Part shown: piece after piece, positions 11,100 to 21,814 of the stretch
Layout: each line of letters starts with the position of its first letter
Position numbering within the stretch: the stretch's first letter is position 1
Assembly: GCA_031213475.1 (NCBI GenBank)
Contig: JARUPZ010000009.1
Coordinates: forward strand, 10,635,601 to 10,699,600
Source of the DNA: Nereocystis luetkeana
Lineage: Eukaryota; Sar; Phaeophyceae; Laminariales; Laminariaceae
Direction: 5' to 3'
DNA: 64,000 nt
Position numbers and translations under genes: made by a program
The notes under the pieces: model-generated
What the model was told of the DNA's origin: nothing
Databases searched by the model: none
What the model saw: only the letters and a program-made list of their open reading frames with translations

Positions 11100-11596
11100 G
11101 AGAGGGAAGGAACAAAATACAGCAAAATTGAAATGGAGTAGACAAGCCGAAAGTCGACATAGAAGGGAGGTAGACTTGGTGCATGGGATTCCTTTTGTTT
11201 CTTTTTCTTCCTCTATCGGGAAAGTTATGAGTGATCAATGTTGAAGATAATACTGCACATTATCGGAAGGCAAGACAAATAATAATAGACAGGCAATTGC
11301 AATAGGAAGCTGTTAATGGACTATTGGACTATTGCCCATTGCCCAGGGTGTGTAAATGTATGAGGATGATATGATTGGAACAAGCGCTGGACGTTTGTCC
11401 GATGACAAATGGAATCCTAGGTACGTAACACTGAAACATTGATGCATGCATTGATTCGTTCGTCAATGCATTGACTAGCGGAAAATATTATAAATGATTC
11501 GGAGGCATGGTGTATTTTGAATGTATGCGCATTCATGAAATTCTCCTGTGAACCTTAACAAACCTAACCCTACCCGGATATACCGATCCCCTACCG
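11100..11596. other. No gene; short tail of the AATTG minisatellite
   Basis: Nothing protein-like is visible. At about 11283-11345 there is a short stretch with CAGGCAATTGCAATAGG and repeated CTATTG, resembling the minisatellite of 7840-9990. The nuclease ORF is thus flanked on both sides by that repeat. Confidence 0.4.
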
Positions 11597-11597
11597 C

Positions 11598-11685
11598 CCC
11601 TTTAGGAGTGCAGTCCAGTTTTTGGGACAAACCACTCAAATTCTAAGTATTTTATCTCCCAAACGGGACTGCGGTCCTAAGAGTG
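11598..11685. mobile_element. Family B miniature element (piggyBac-like), copy
   Basis: About 88 bp of near-perfect palindrome: CCCCTTTAGGAGTGCAGTCC on the left and GGGACTGCGGTCCTAAGAG on the right, followed by TTAA. Matches the other family B copies in this window, which begin CCCTTTTAG and end CTAAAAGGG. Confidence 0.8.
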
Positions 11686-11699
11686 TTAAACTTAACCCT

Positions 11700-11925
11700 A
11701 CCCCTATAACCGGATATCGAATATATCGAATCGAACGGTATACAACAGATATCGAGTTCGCTATATCGTGTCGAACGCGTTTGCCCCTCCATTTTACCCT
11801 GGGAAATCCCGTGCTAGGTTTCGTTTGTCCCGAAATAGTACTCTAGATATTGAACGAGAGCTTGGATGTATCAGATGTCAATATCGTTTATATCGACTCG
11901 TTTTTTCACTTATCGGCTGGTATAT
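11700..11925 (+). repeat. Repeat J, left copy (flanks a SINE)
   Basis: A GATATCG-rich stretch followed by CATTTTACCCTGGGAAATCCCGTG. The same order (GATATCGTATCC, then CACTTTACCCTTAGGGGAAATCCC) appears at 12275-12450. The SINE-1 copy lies exactly between them, so it either landed between two tandem copies or one repeat was duplicated around it. Confidence 0.5.
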
Positions 11926-11936
11926 TTCCATAAGCC

Positions 11937-12269
11937 GGTCGCCCCGGTGGTTCAAGTGGTTAACCTCGAATTGTACTTGTTTGAGTCCTGGGTTCGAGCC
12001 CCAGGTGGGTCGGACTTTGACTTTATTTGCAAAAATAAAAATAAAAAGGATTGTTGAGAGCGCCTTGCAGCGTGGGTAGGCACAATTCGATGCGAGTCGA
12101 CGAGGGAAGAAAAGGCTGAAATCTTCTCGCGATAAAAATGAAGGCACGTACCGTAGCGGGAAGGGGGGAGAAGAGCCTGCTATGTGAACACGGATCTGAG
12201 TTACGAGTTGGAAAGAGAGAGAAAAGACGATGTGCGAAGATCATAAATGGGATGAGCAAAAAAAAAAAA
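11937..12269 (+). mobile_element. SINE-1, tRNA-derived, full-length copy
   Basis: The head GGTCGCCCCGGTGGTTCAAG contains an A-box-like element, and GGGTTCGAGCCCC is a clear B-box. The body has TTGAGAGCGCCTTGCAGCG, ATTCGATGCGAGTCGACGAG and GAAGGCACGTACCG, and the copy ends in an A-run at 12258-12269. Other copies: 20416-20772 (-), 21362-21702 (+), 26430-26707 (+, head missing) and 35050-35470 (-, split). Confidence 0.9.
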
Positions 12270-12274
12270 TCTGT

Positions 12275-12450
12275 TCGATATACGATATCTAACACTAGCG
12301 TAGTGTCGGGGATATCGTATCCTGAGTTTTGATAATCGTGTCGAAGGTGTTGTGTCCTCCACTTTACCCTTAGGGGAAATCCCGTGTCTTTTGCGTTGTG
12401 TAATATCAAATATCGAAATGATATCGATAAGGTTGTTGGTATCGATCGCA
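12275..12450 (+). repeat. Repeat J, right copy
   Basis: Homologous in order and sequence to 11700-11925; see that entry. From 12450 to about 13310 I see no gene or known repeat, only CTGCTG-type patches at 12783-12815 and 12953-12967. Confidence 0.45.
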
Positions 12451-13319
12451 TCGGACTCGATTCTCGTTCGGTATCCAGAGCTGATGAGAGCGTTGATTGG
12501 TTGAGGAAGTCGCAGGAAATATGCCGCCAATAAGGTTTGCATCGCTCCTAGCAGTAAGTGCTGGCGGTGCGTGCTTGCCCTCAGTGAATCCGGTAGATTC
12601 ATCGACACACGTACGTAAGTAAATATTTTCTTCATGTCGTTTCAGTTTGTTCGCATTTTTATGTCACAAGACAGGCGGGTTGGGTTGTAGAGACCACCTA
12701 CCTGTGCGAGGTTGCTTCAAGCATGACACAAGCCCTCCCCCCCCCTCCGGAAGGACCAACACTCCGGGTGCCATATCACCAACACTGCTGCTGTTGCCTG
12801 TGCTGCTGCGTGTGATGTTCAGTGTTTATTGTTGTTCCTCTGGGCATTGTATGGCTTGGATGAATATATATGTCGAAATCAAATAATCTTGACTTCACCC
12901 CTCCCTCCCTTTCTACTCAACATCACCACCTGGCGGTACAAATACTACTTACTGCTGCTGCTGCTGTGTGTGTTAAGTAGAGGCCCCTAACGGTAAGCAG
13001 AAAGCAGTGTTTACGCTCTCCGAGATCTGAGTATAGATGCATGGAACAAACCGCGAGAGCCGGCACATTCACATGGGTGTGGGTTGTCGAAAATACTGCT
13101 GCTGTTGTGTGTGCACTCCAAAGTGAAAACACGGCGTAAACAACGCGCCAGCACACAAATCCGTGGCATTGATTCTGGCACCCCTTTATCCTTTCCAGGA
13201 GGAGGACCCGAGCGAGCGCGAGAAGTGCGACGAGAGCGCAACCAACGAAAACCGGTGAGGGCCGGGGCCTCTTTTCGCGAGGGGCTGGATTTCGTTGATT
13301 TTCTGTCCCCAAGGCGACA

Positions 13320-13817
13320 ATGATGGAGGGTCCGACTAGCAACACCTCGCGCGGTAAGTGACGTATCCCGCGACTTGCGCGCCTCGTGTATGTGAGTATC
13401 GTGCAGTGCGTGACATGTGTTGGTTATATATAGTAGTAGAAATTTAGGATTTTTGGGTGCAGTAGTTCGTGTTTCACTTCACAAAGAATTTACAGCTATA
13501 TAATACCTCGGGCTGGTAAGCTGCAAGCATTTATTTGTGCTCATCGGGGGACGCCCCTCTAAACCCCATCAGTATACTTCGTACAGTTAATACCAGGCAA
13601 CCCTATATCTATCTATGCTCAAGGCTCAGATCACAACATGGGCGCAAGCTTTGTAGCCGACACTGGATATATTGTTAACTGTCTGTACATGTGTGAGCGC
13701 GTGCGTGTGCGCGCGTTTTGTCACCTCGCTTGTCTTCCAGCTGCACTCGCAGGAACGTTTTACCCTCAGCTCGGCCTCCCGGACACACTGCACCAACTAT
13801 ACACCAAAACACGATGA
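13320..13817 (+). CDS. Weak candidate: two-exon short gene, unknown product
   Basis: An ATGATG at 13320 opens MMEGPTSNTSR, cut by a strong donor GTAAGT at 13354. A good acceptor (CTTGTCTTCCAG, ending 13740) follows, and joining in phase 1 gives AALAGTFYPQLGLPDTLHQL and a stop at 13815-13817. The product would be only 36 residues and I recognise no family. The donor and acceptor are the only real support. The true gene could use other exons, or this could be a 5' untranslated region with chance codons. Confidence 0.2.
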
Positions 13818-13929
13818 TGGTCGCTCGCAGGAGGTGCCCTTTCTTTTCTCTCTCTCTCTCCCCCCCCCCCCCCCCCCCGTTCTTGTTGTGTCTTCACTTC
13901 TTCGTATATACTACCAGGTACCAGAGTAG

Positions 13930-14457
13930 GTAGTATTCATCGCGCATGTCGTGTGTGCCTCGTATCACATGCATTCAGTAACTATTAAACAAAACGCCAC
14001 AGCTAGCTGTGAGATCGAGGGTATACAGATGAAAACGACTACTACTGTAGTAACAACAAATCTCCTGAATTGATATAGATTAACTAAAAAGTCTCCTTGA
14101 CATGAGCAAGGACAAATACATGGTAGGTAATTAATACCTGGAAATACATCACTAATGAATTCACACAAGCTCAATACGTAAACGTCTTGGTGTTGTTTTG
14201 TACTGATACCGAAGTTTGCGGCAGTCAGTGTGGTTATGATGATTCTCTTTGCGTTTTGCATAATGTGCTAAACAAATCACTGCTGTGTCCCTAGGCCAAG
14301 CTGAGGTTGTCAACGCATTTCGTATAAAACAAATTTGGTTTCGAGGTTTGAGGTGTACATCAGTACACGCGGCTTCTCATTGCCAATGTATAATATACCA
14401 AATAAATACTACTGTAGGTACACCCAAAAGTGATATAGCATGCATCACAGGAGAAGA
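13930..14457. other. No gene recognised
   Basis: AT-rich sequence with no convincing exon, element or RNA gene. A run of C of about 18 bases lies just before it, at 13861-13878. Confidence 0.4.
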
Positions 14458-14535
14458 CCCCAGTCCCGTTTTGGGGACAAATCACTTGGAATTAGACCTG
14501 TTTCTCCCGAAATCGGGGCTGCCGTAATAAAGGGG
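14458..14535. mobile_element. Family B miniature element, eroded left end
   Basis: CCCAGTCCCGTTTTGGGGAC on the left pairs with the right arm, which ends before GGGGTTAAGG. The TTAA is preserved on the right (14536-14539). The left TTAA and the first bases are no longer recognisable. Confidence 0.7.
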
Positions 14536-14539
14536 TTAA

Positions 14540-14996
14540 GGTATTTTTCCGTAGGGCTACGTCCTGTTAAAAGGTTAAACAATCGCATACCAGTCTAAGC
14601 CTTATACCAAGAAGCCTGAAAGAAACTTCCTGGTATTGTCGTAGGCGTGTACGCCCTCTACAAGCAGCAGGGTAGCATGTCTACGGGATGGTGCGCGAAG
14701 TGGCCGCTCGAACCTACTGTAGTAGTAGTAGTAGTAGCGTATCGGTCGCCCTGTGAAGGTAGGGGACGACACAAGCGGCACACGGTATCGCGACAATGAC
14801 TGCAGACGGTGACACGCAGAGATGAAACTCCCTCTCTAGCGTCGTTATCGGACGGTTGAGTTGGGACTCGAGTCCACACACCTCATGAAGAGCGACAGAC
14901 AACGAGTGGCATCGGGAGAGCACACGGATTGAAACGTGCCGCGCCTTGCGTTGCGCGTAGAATCTCCGTGTAGCAGGTATATGCTGAATCGTCACA
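14540..14996. other. No gene; short TAG-repeat
   Basis: Only a (GTA)n microsatellite of about eight units at 14716-14737 stands out. Confidence 0.4.
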
Positions 14997-15000
14997 TTAA

Positions 15001-15083
15001 CCCATTGAGGACCGCAGCCCCCTTTTGGGGACACACCAGTTGAATTCCAAGTAGTTTGTCCCCCAACCGGGACTGCGATAATG
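15001..15083. mobile_element. Family B miniature element, eroded right end
   Basis: Preceded by TTAA (14997-15000). The left arm has GGACCGCAGCCCCC and the right arm TTTGTCCCCCAACCGGGACTG. The right terminus has decayed. Confidence 0.75.
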
Positions 15084-15389
15084 TTTTCGTCATAATATTT
15101 CCCTCCCACGCCGTACAGGAAACTTTGCCAAAGGCGCCACGCAATCACCGTTTTTTCCATAGTCCGTCGTGAAAGGAAGGCCATGCGTACGATGACGAGT
15201 AAAAACTCCTTGATGTGCCCTCTCTTTCCGCCAATACGACAATGTATACGGCGCAGTATGCCGTCCCGTAACCACGGGAAGCTTTGCCCAAACGCTCGCA
15301 GGTGGAAAGTGAGTAAGGGTGTAATAACCACCACAAAACGTATGCTGTACTAAACGCCATGTGGTTCCACTTGTGGAGTACCGCACAGT

Positions 15390-16110
15390 AGGGCGCCATG
15401 GGGTACCATACAGCGGGTACCCCAGGATACCCACGGGGCGCCGCAGGGATACCACAGGGGAATACAGGGTGCTGCAGGGCGCTCCCAGATATCAAGAACA
15501 TGCACAGGGTGCCAAAGGGGTCCGCAGGGTGCCACAGGGTGCTGTAAAGAGTGCTGCAGGGTGCCACCTGGTGCGACAAAGTGCCACCGAGGGTACCACA
15601 GGGTTGTGACAGGGCACCAAAATGTGGATCAGGGCACGTGCCACCACACAGGGTGCCACGAGGTGCCACAAGGTGCCGCGGGGTCCCACAGGGTGGTGCC
15701 ACGCGGGACCCCAGGGTGCCCCGAGGTGCTATACGGGGCGTACCCGAGTGGTACAGGGCGTCACAGGGTGCAGCAGGGTGCCCCAGGGTGCTACCCAAGG
15801 TGCCATAGGGTACCGCAGGGTGGTACAGGGTGCCCCAGGGGGTCACAGGGGGACATAGACGGGGACACAGGGGGGCACAGAGTGGGCCACAGGGGTCAAC
15901 ACAAGCCACCGGGTGCTACGGGACCCTCAGGGCGCCACCAGAAACAAGGGCCCACGGTGCGCCACCATGCAGCCTAGTGCGGCACAGTTCACCACCGGAC
16001 ACCACAGGGCACCGCAGGATACCTCACGGCGCTGCAGGGCAATGCGGGGCTGCAAGGCACCACCGGGCACCACCAAGCACCACCGGGTATACAAAGAAGA
16101 CAAGTGGAGT
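15390..16110 (+). repeat. Short-unit minisatellite (CAGGGTGCCA)n
   Basis: About 720 bp of degenerate 10- to 12-bp units of the form CAGGGTGCCA, CAGGGTGCTA or CAGGGTACCG, all in one direction. The lack of stops in several frames on both strands is a by-product of the repeat and does not indicate a protein. Confidence 0.85.
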
Positions 16111-16494
16111 GGATATGTGAAGAGGAGAGCAGTAGAGGAGAGGAGAAGTGGGAAGAGAGAAGAGGGGGAAGGTGAGTAAATGGGCGTGGCCAACGCTTTG
16201 TCATCTCGGGACAATGCCCATGCTACGGGGAGGTGTACCCTACCGTAGCCCGTATTGTTCCCTGTAAGGTTCTTTGCAACATTCTAGCAACGTTCTCGGC
16301 ATCGTTACTGATGTCGATGCATTGAATACATGTGCAATATACCGTACCTAATACTACGAGTAAGACATACTCGTACTCTATCTGACATATTGCATCTGCC
16401 CGGATATCCAAACGAAGATACTCATACAATCGTCTCCGTGCGTAGTGACTGCACATCTAAATATATACGTACCATCACGAACGTCTATATGCTA

Positions 16495-17475
16495 GCATTC
16501 ACCTCCAACCGCAAGGGCCAAATCTTCTCTCCCACCCCCCCCCCACCCCCGGAGAAGCATCGAACGGCTAAACCCGCTCTCCATATATATTGCATCGAGT
16601 GGCTGGTTCGTATCTGCTGCGCGTATATTTCAACGCGCATCGGAACGCTGTGCGTGTGCGGTGTTACTGCCGATAATACTGACATGGATGGGTCTACCGA
16701 AAGGAAAGACTCACCCCCCTCGGTCTCACTCGTCCTCTGCGGCTCTGCCCGCTTTACCTTCCCCCCCCAAGCACCTACTCTTATGCTCCCACCCTTAACC
16801 TTGCCACCTCAAAACGCAGGGACCAACCCCCTCATCCCCAAACTCTTCCGACGAAGCATCGAATTCCAACCCTGGCGCTGTCCATATTAACTGTTTGTTT
16901 TAGAGTTACAAAAACTGAAAACTGAAACGGTTTTCGTTTGTGTAATCGCTGCGCGTGTTTCAACGTGAAGAAGTCTGCGCAGTATTTCCTGCCGAGTACA
17001 CTGCTCCACACCGGTCGTACCCCAAGGAAAAATACTCCCCGCCATTCCCCTCTGTAGGTCTCCCCTGTCCACCCTCCGCACCCAGACACTGCTTCTTCCA
17101 TCCCTGATGACCTTGCCACCTCCAACCGCAAGAGGGCCAAGTCTCTTTTTTCCCCCCCGAAGCACTCCCGAAGAAGACTTGAACGATGTAACCTGCCGTC
17201 CACAAAAAGGGTTTGTTAGTGACTCTTGCGCGTATACTTCGTATGCTTCAATGATGCGCAAAAGGCTGTGCGGCACTGCTGTATTGCGGCCTCATACGAC
17301 AAGACTGCTTACTATCGGTCGTACGAAAGGAATACTCCTTGCTGTCTCGCTAATAGCTCTGCCCTCTTCGCCCCCGTCCCCCTCAAACACTACCCGCCTT
17401 CCATTCCTAACCTGGCCACCTCCCCCCATAAGGAACAAGCCCCCCTCCCTCAATGCTCCCGAAGAAGCATGGGTA
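16495..17475 (+). repeat. 305-bp tandem repeat, about three diverged units
   Basis: The landmark CCACCTC...C followed 50-70 bp later by GAAGCA(T/C) recurs at about 16500, 16806, 17111 and 17416, a period of 305-306 bp. Between landmarks, units also share GCGCGTAT/GTTTCAACG and AAGGAAnACTCC. Divergence is high outside the landmarks, so this is old. No coding frame is shared by the units. Confidence 0.65.
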
Positions 17476-18512
17476 TAAACAACAAACAAACGGAGAATTT
17501 TGCACACGTCGGAGAGTAGATACAGCGGGCGGCCGCAGTTAAGAAACTTAGGGTTGACCAAAGTAGGCTAAGCTTGGCGAAAGAGAACAAGGAAATCTGG
17601 GTAAAGAAACACAGCTCAACAGAGTGGGATGCACTCGAAATCTTTGACTACAATTAGAGTGAGATCAACATCGGAAACAGAGTAAGACGTTGGTCCTGTG
17701 GACACAAAACTGTCGTTTCTTGAAACCGGACGCCCACTGTTGTGCTGTATACATGTCGGGGGCAGACTATGTATACTCCTGGTATCGGTGGTACACATAC
17801 ATACTTCGTACTTGTATGTACAAGATGTGCTCGATCTATAATAGTATAGGTCGTACTTGCCGGGTGGGGTCTGCATAACACATCTCTTGCATGGTGGGAT
17901 CCGTATGGCACGGCTGTTATTATACCTGTTCCGATAGGTCGGGGGTGTACAAGTCATAAGGTCTAGGGTCAGGACGAGGGGATGCGACACAGACACGAGG
18001 CTATTCGTGATGCAGTCGAAGGATCATCGTTTTTAGCCTAACCGCATTCGATTCGGATACGACAAGATTACAACACATACCTACGACACGCAAATACTAA
18101 TTAATGTAGAACCACACGGCCAACCTCAAGTCTGGCTGCGACCCAACCGAGTCGAGGCGTGTGCGCTCGCGCGTGCCCCGGAGAGGCAGGGCGCGCTTCT
18201 GACGCTGAGGAGAAGGTTTCCCAGAGATACCCTGGTATGTATAAAATAGAGGGTAAACTGATTGATTTGCGCACCAGGTCAAGAGCGATCACCAATGCAA
18301 CACGTAGGACTGCCGAAAAGGAGGGCAACCCACAAAATTGGGAGGGGCCGTAAACGACGCGACCCCTCCCGATACGAAACACGCATGTATGTCGTCGTAA
18401 CTCCTGAAACGGCCCAAAGCCGTAACATATCATACAACGGCAAACACACTGGAAATATTTTGTAGGATCCACAACAACAACGAACGGTAGCATACGAAGT
18501 ATGTATTGTACA
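17476..18512. other. No gene recognised
   Basis: Contains no exon-like or repeat-like structure that I can support, apart from a micro-insertion motif at 18228-18237. Confidence 0.35.
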
Positions 18513-18514
18513 TA

Positions 18515-18618
18515 ATACGGGGGACCATAGTTAATAGGACCAAATATTGTTAGTAAAAATCGTTAAATATATAGGTTTTATGTATATCGTAGGTCCTATT
18601 AACTATGGTCCCCCGTAA
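18515..18618. mobile_element. Family C miniature element (TA target)
   Basis: Both ends are present: ACGGGGGACCATAGTTAATA on the left and its complement on the right, ending CCCCCGTAA before TA. The centre reads AATATTGTTAGTAAAAA and AAATATATAGGTTTT. This copy is uninterrupted and serves as a reference for the micro-insertions seen in other copies. Confidence 0.9.
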
Positions 18619-20230
18619 TATTAATAGTAGTAGATGAGATCTTTGTGGATCATGGTCTGTTGAATTGGTGAATATTTGATCTAAATTCTGTTGAACCAGG
18701 TACGCCTTTTTGTTATTTTTTGAGATCGGGAAAATGCTGATCGTATGTACGGTATGATACGAGCAAACTGCATTTCGCGTTGGTTCACCCGTCCTCTGTC
18801 ACGCATCAGTTTAGGTACTGTATACTGTAGTTCACGGAGTTCATCACCCCTATTAGTAGCAGCCGTGTCGGATCGTGGGACCCCGATCTCTGACACGAAC
18901 TAAAACTGTGAATAAACCATAAGATACCACGTCGCATGAAGAACGAAAGAGAAACAAACGTGTTTTATTTCGTATTTCTACTGATGTACGTGTGCACATT
19001 GGATTTGTAACGGGCAACCTCCGAAGGTTGAGTGCGCCCTCGGAGTCGACAGCCGCTCGCGCCGTCGCTCTAACGTCGATAATCCGTTCGCTCGGCGCCT
19101 GCTGCTCTGCGTACGTATAAAGTACGAGTACTAGGATAGTTTTTTTTTTGTTCGTAGAAAAGCAGGAAAGCGGAGATTATCACACAGCTTGCCAGGGGCT
19201 ATGCATAGTAATAAGGGATCTTTTCTTACCGCCATGCGTAGCCCATCTACAAGGCCAGAGTGGCAAGGATGGAGGTGAAGGATATTTGGGGCAAGGAATA
19301 AAGCGGAAAAGTTTTGGTAGGAAAACGAATGGCATGCTGGTTCACACTATTTAAGTTTTACCGACCAGCCAGTTTTATATTTTTATACGGCAAGTTTTTC
19401 ATTGACAGGACTTCATACCCTTGACGGGAGGGCCGTTGATTCTAAGTGTGAGTCTAAAACTTGTATAGACGGTCCTGACGGGTCAAGTCCAAAACTAGAC
19501 GGTCATCCGGCATCTTCGAAATGGTATGATCAGCAGCAGTGCTTGCGGAGCGATCGCATGCACAGCACCAGCCATAGCAGCAGCAGCAGCAGCAGCAGCT
19601 GCAGCAGCAACAGAGTTTTCACATACCCAACTGGTATACGTATACCGTCGGCCAGTGGAGGAGGAGGAGGAGGAGGAGGAGGAAGAGGAGGAGGAGGCCG
19701 ACGGTAGAACTGCTTGTGGGGTTGGTTCCTCCCGCTTTCACTCCTCTCCTTGTTTCCCCGTCCGTTCGAATTGAGGTGAGAGAGATAATAAAGGTGATCA
19801 GATTGGAGAATCTTCGCGTATCTGGTATGGGTGGGGCATGGATGATGGCTCTCCCGAGCGATCCCCAGTACCACTCGAGGGAAGGCTACCTGTGTTGGCT
19901 GTTGGTTCATTGCTCGTGTCTCGTTGTCACGGATGGACCGGGGGCAACGGCAGTAAACCCGCCACAAACTACTCGCACGCTTGATGGGTCATGTACAGCA
20001 GCATTGATATTAATATTAATAGTAATAATAGGAGTGGCGCACCAGGCTCGCAGGCCAAATTTAATGAAATGATGTCGCATGCAGTGTGTACTTGACCTGA
20101 ATTTCAATTTAATTAGTTCGTACTGAAAATAGAGTGAATTGTTTATTTTCCGTCTTCGGGCACACGAAAATTATTTTTTATACAACTCACACACTCTACT
20201 CGTAATCAAATCTGTGTATCCTGAGGGTAG
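18619..20230. other. No gene recognised; CAG and GGA microsatellites
   Basis: A (CAG)n tract at about 19575-19612 and a (GGA)n tract at about 19656-19697 lie 50 bp apart. The open frames through them are low-complexity artefacts. The rest has no recognisable gene. Confidence 0.45.
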
Positions 20231-20259
20231 TGTTATGTACCAGGTACGACCGTACGAAC

Positions 20260-20413
20260 GATATGTAATTCAAATTTGGCCACTGGATGTATGTGCGTGC
20301 GCACGTCAAGCGCTTGGAAGCATCAATCAGCACAGCAGGCACTGGATGTGCCGGATGGATGTCGACAGGCAGAAAAAAGACACACCCATTCATTCCGACA
20401 CACAAGACATGAT
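20260..20413 (+). mobile_element. Possible highly diverged LINE-L 3' end
   Basis: GGATGTCGACAGGCAGAAAA and the following ACACACCC resemble the GGATGTCGACGGGTAGAAAG...ACACACAC end of LINE-L, and the preceding CACTGGATGTGC is similar to CACTGGTTGTGC. Too short and diverged to be sure. Confidence 0.3.
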
Positions 20414-20415
20414 GC

Positions 20416-20772
20416 TTTTTTTTTTTTTTTTTTTTTTCCTCATCCCATTCATGATCTTAGCACATCTTCTTCTCTCTCTCCTTCCAACTCGTAACTCAGA
20501 TCCGGGGTCAGGGTCGCATAGCAGGCTCTTCTCCCCCCTTCCCGCTACGGTACGTGCCTTCATTTTTATCGCGAGAAGATTTCAGCCTTTTCTTCCCTCG
20601 TCGACTCGCATCGAATTGTGCCTACCCACGCTGCAAGGCGCTCTCAACAATTGAATCCTTTTTTTGTTTTTATTTTTGCAAATAAAGTCAAAGTCCGACC
20701 CACCTGGGGCTCGAACCCAGGACTCAAACAAGTAGAATTCGAGGTTAACCACTTGAACCACCGGGGCGACCG
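20416..20772 (-). mobile_element. SINE-1, full-length, minus strand
   Basis: A T-run at 20416-20437 is the poly-A tail in reverse. The body blocks follow in reverse order, and the head with B-box complement GGGGCTCGAACCC ends at about 20772. Very close to the 11937-12269 copy. Confidence 0.9.
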
Positions 20773-20865
20773 GCAATGCATGAAGCCCACAATTGATGAA
20801 AAAAAAATACAGTTAGCTGCAGTGCTGCAGTACATATCTGCGATTATTAATATAATATGAATAGT

Positions 20866-20982
20866 ACGGGGGACCATAGTGAATAGGACCAAATATAGTT
20901 AGTAAAAACAGGGAAACCTATACCCTGGCAGGTTTTTGTCTGTACCGTAGATCCTATTAACTACGGTCCCCCGTAATAGCAA
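20866..20982. mobile_element. Family C miniature element with a micro-insertion
   Basis: Ends TACGGGGGACCATAGTGAAT and CCCCCGTAATA. At 20922 the central TATAGGTTTTT of sister copies reads TATACCCTGGCAGGTTTTT, an addition of CCCTGGCA at a TA. Confidence 0.85.
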
Positions 20983-21084
20983 ACTGACGGTGATGAGCGA
21001 GCAAACATCGACTGATCGGACACCGGGTGTACTGCTGAAACTGGATAGAATGACGAGTTCATCTACTGCTGTAAGAAGCAACAC

Positions 21085-21250
21085 CCACAGACAGCAAATT
21101 TGCCTTGACATGCCTTGACTGACACCAAACTACTTGTACCAGGCACCCTTGACAGCGAAGGTTTTGCCTCGCTTGACGTATCTTCTCCTGACAATCTTTG
21201 ATTGTACACGTACAACACAAAACAGCCACTCCTGACGAGTGTGTTCGTAC
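21085..21250. repeat. Interspersed repeat H, copy 2
   Basis: Contains TTGCCTTGACATGCCTTGAC, then further CCTTGACA and CTTGACG boxes. Similar to 2860-3345 and 26985-27105. Confidence 0.5.
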
Positions 21251-21361
21251 GCTGTTGCCTTTTCACTCACTCTCCCGGACGACGTGAGCATCAGCATGCC
21301 ATGTAACTATTTTAAATACAACAGGAATGGAAATAAATCGTAGGAATGGAAATATGCCATC

Positions 21362-21702
21362 GGTCGCCCCGGTGGTTCAAGTGGTTAACCTCGAATTCTA
21401 CTTGTTTGAGTTCCGGTTCGAGCCCCAGGTGGGTCGGACTTTGACTTTCTTTGCACAAAAAATTAAAAGAGGATTAAATTGTTGAGAGCGCCTTGCAGCG
21501 TGGGCGGGCACAATTCGATGCGAGTCGACGAGAGAAGAAAAGGCTGAAATCTTCTCGCGATAAAAAGGAAGGCACGTACCGTAGCGGGAAGGGGGTAGAA
21601 GAGCCTGCTATGTGACCCCGGATCTGAGGTACGAGTTGGAAGGAGAGAGAGAAGAAGATGTTCGAAGATAATAAATGGAATGAGCAAAAAAAATAAAAAA
21701 AA
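21362..21702 (+). mobile_element. SINE-1, full-length
   Basis: Head GGTCGCCCCGGTGGTTCAAG, B-box GGTTCGAGCCCC, body as in the other copies, and an A-rich tail at 21685-21702. Close to the consensus, so relatively young. Confidence 0.9.
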
Positions 21703-21814
21703 TCCCAGCCACCCGTGTGTTCGTCTTGGTTGGTATTGTCGTATTGTTTCCCTGCTATCAAAGAAAGACATGGCCAGGTTACAGGTACGAGGACATACAC
21801 AAAGTCGTATGTAC

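Noticed and set aside
11937-12010. Apparent tRNA gene (good A- and B-box)
   Set aside because: The acceptor stem does not close and the sequence continues into a dispersed body with a poly-A tail; it is a SINE head. The same applies to 7412-7480, 21362-21435 and 28719-28790.
15145-15977. Long open frames on both strands (254 and 138 codons) rich in Pro, Cys, Gly and Thr
   Set aside because: They follow from the 10- to 12-bp CAGGGTGCCA minisatellite, which is open in several frames at once.
18101-18493. 130-codon minus-strand frame with hydrophobic start
   Set aside because: No codon-like bias, no splice support, and no recognisable family.
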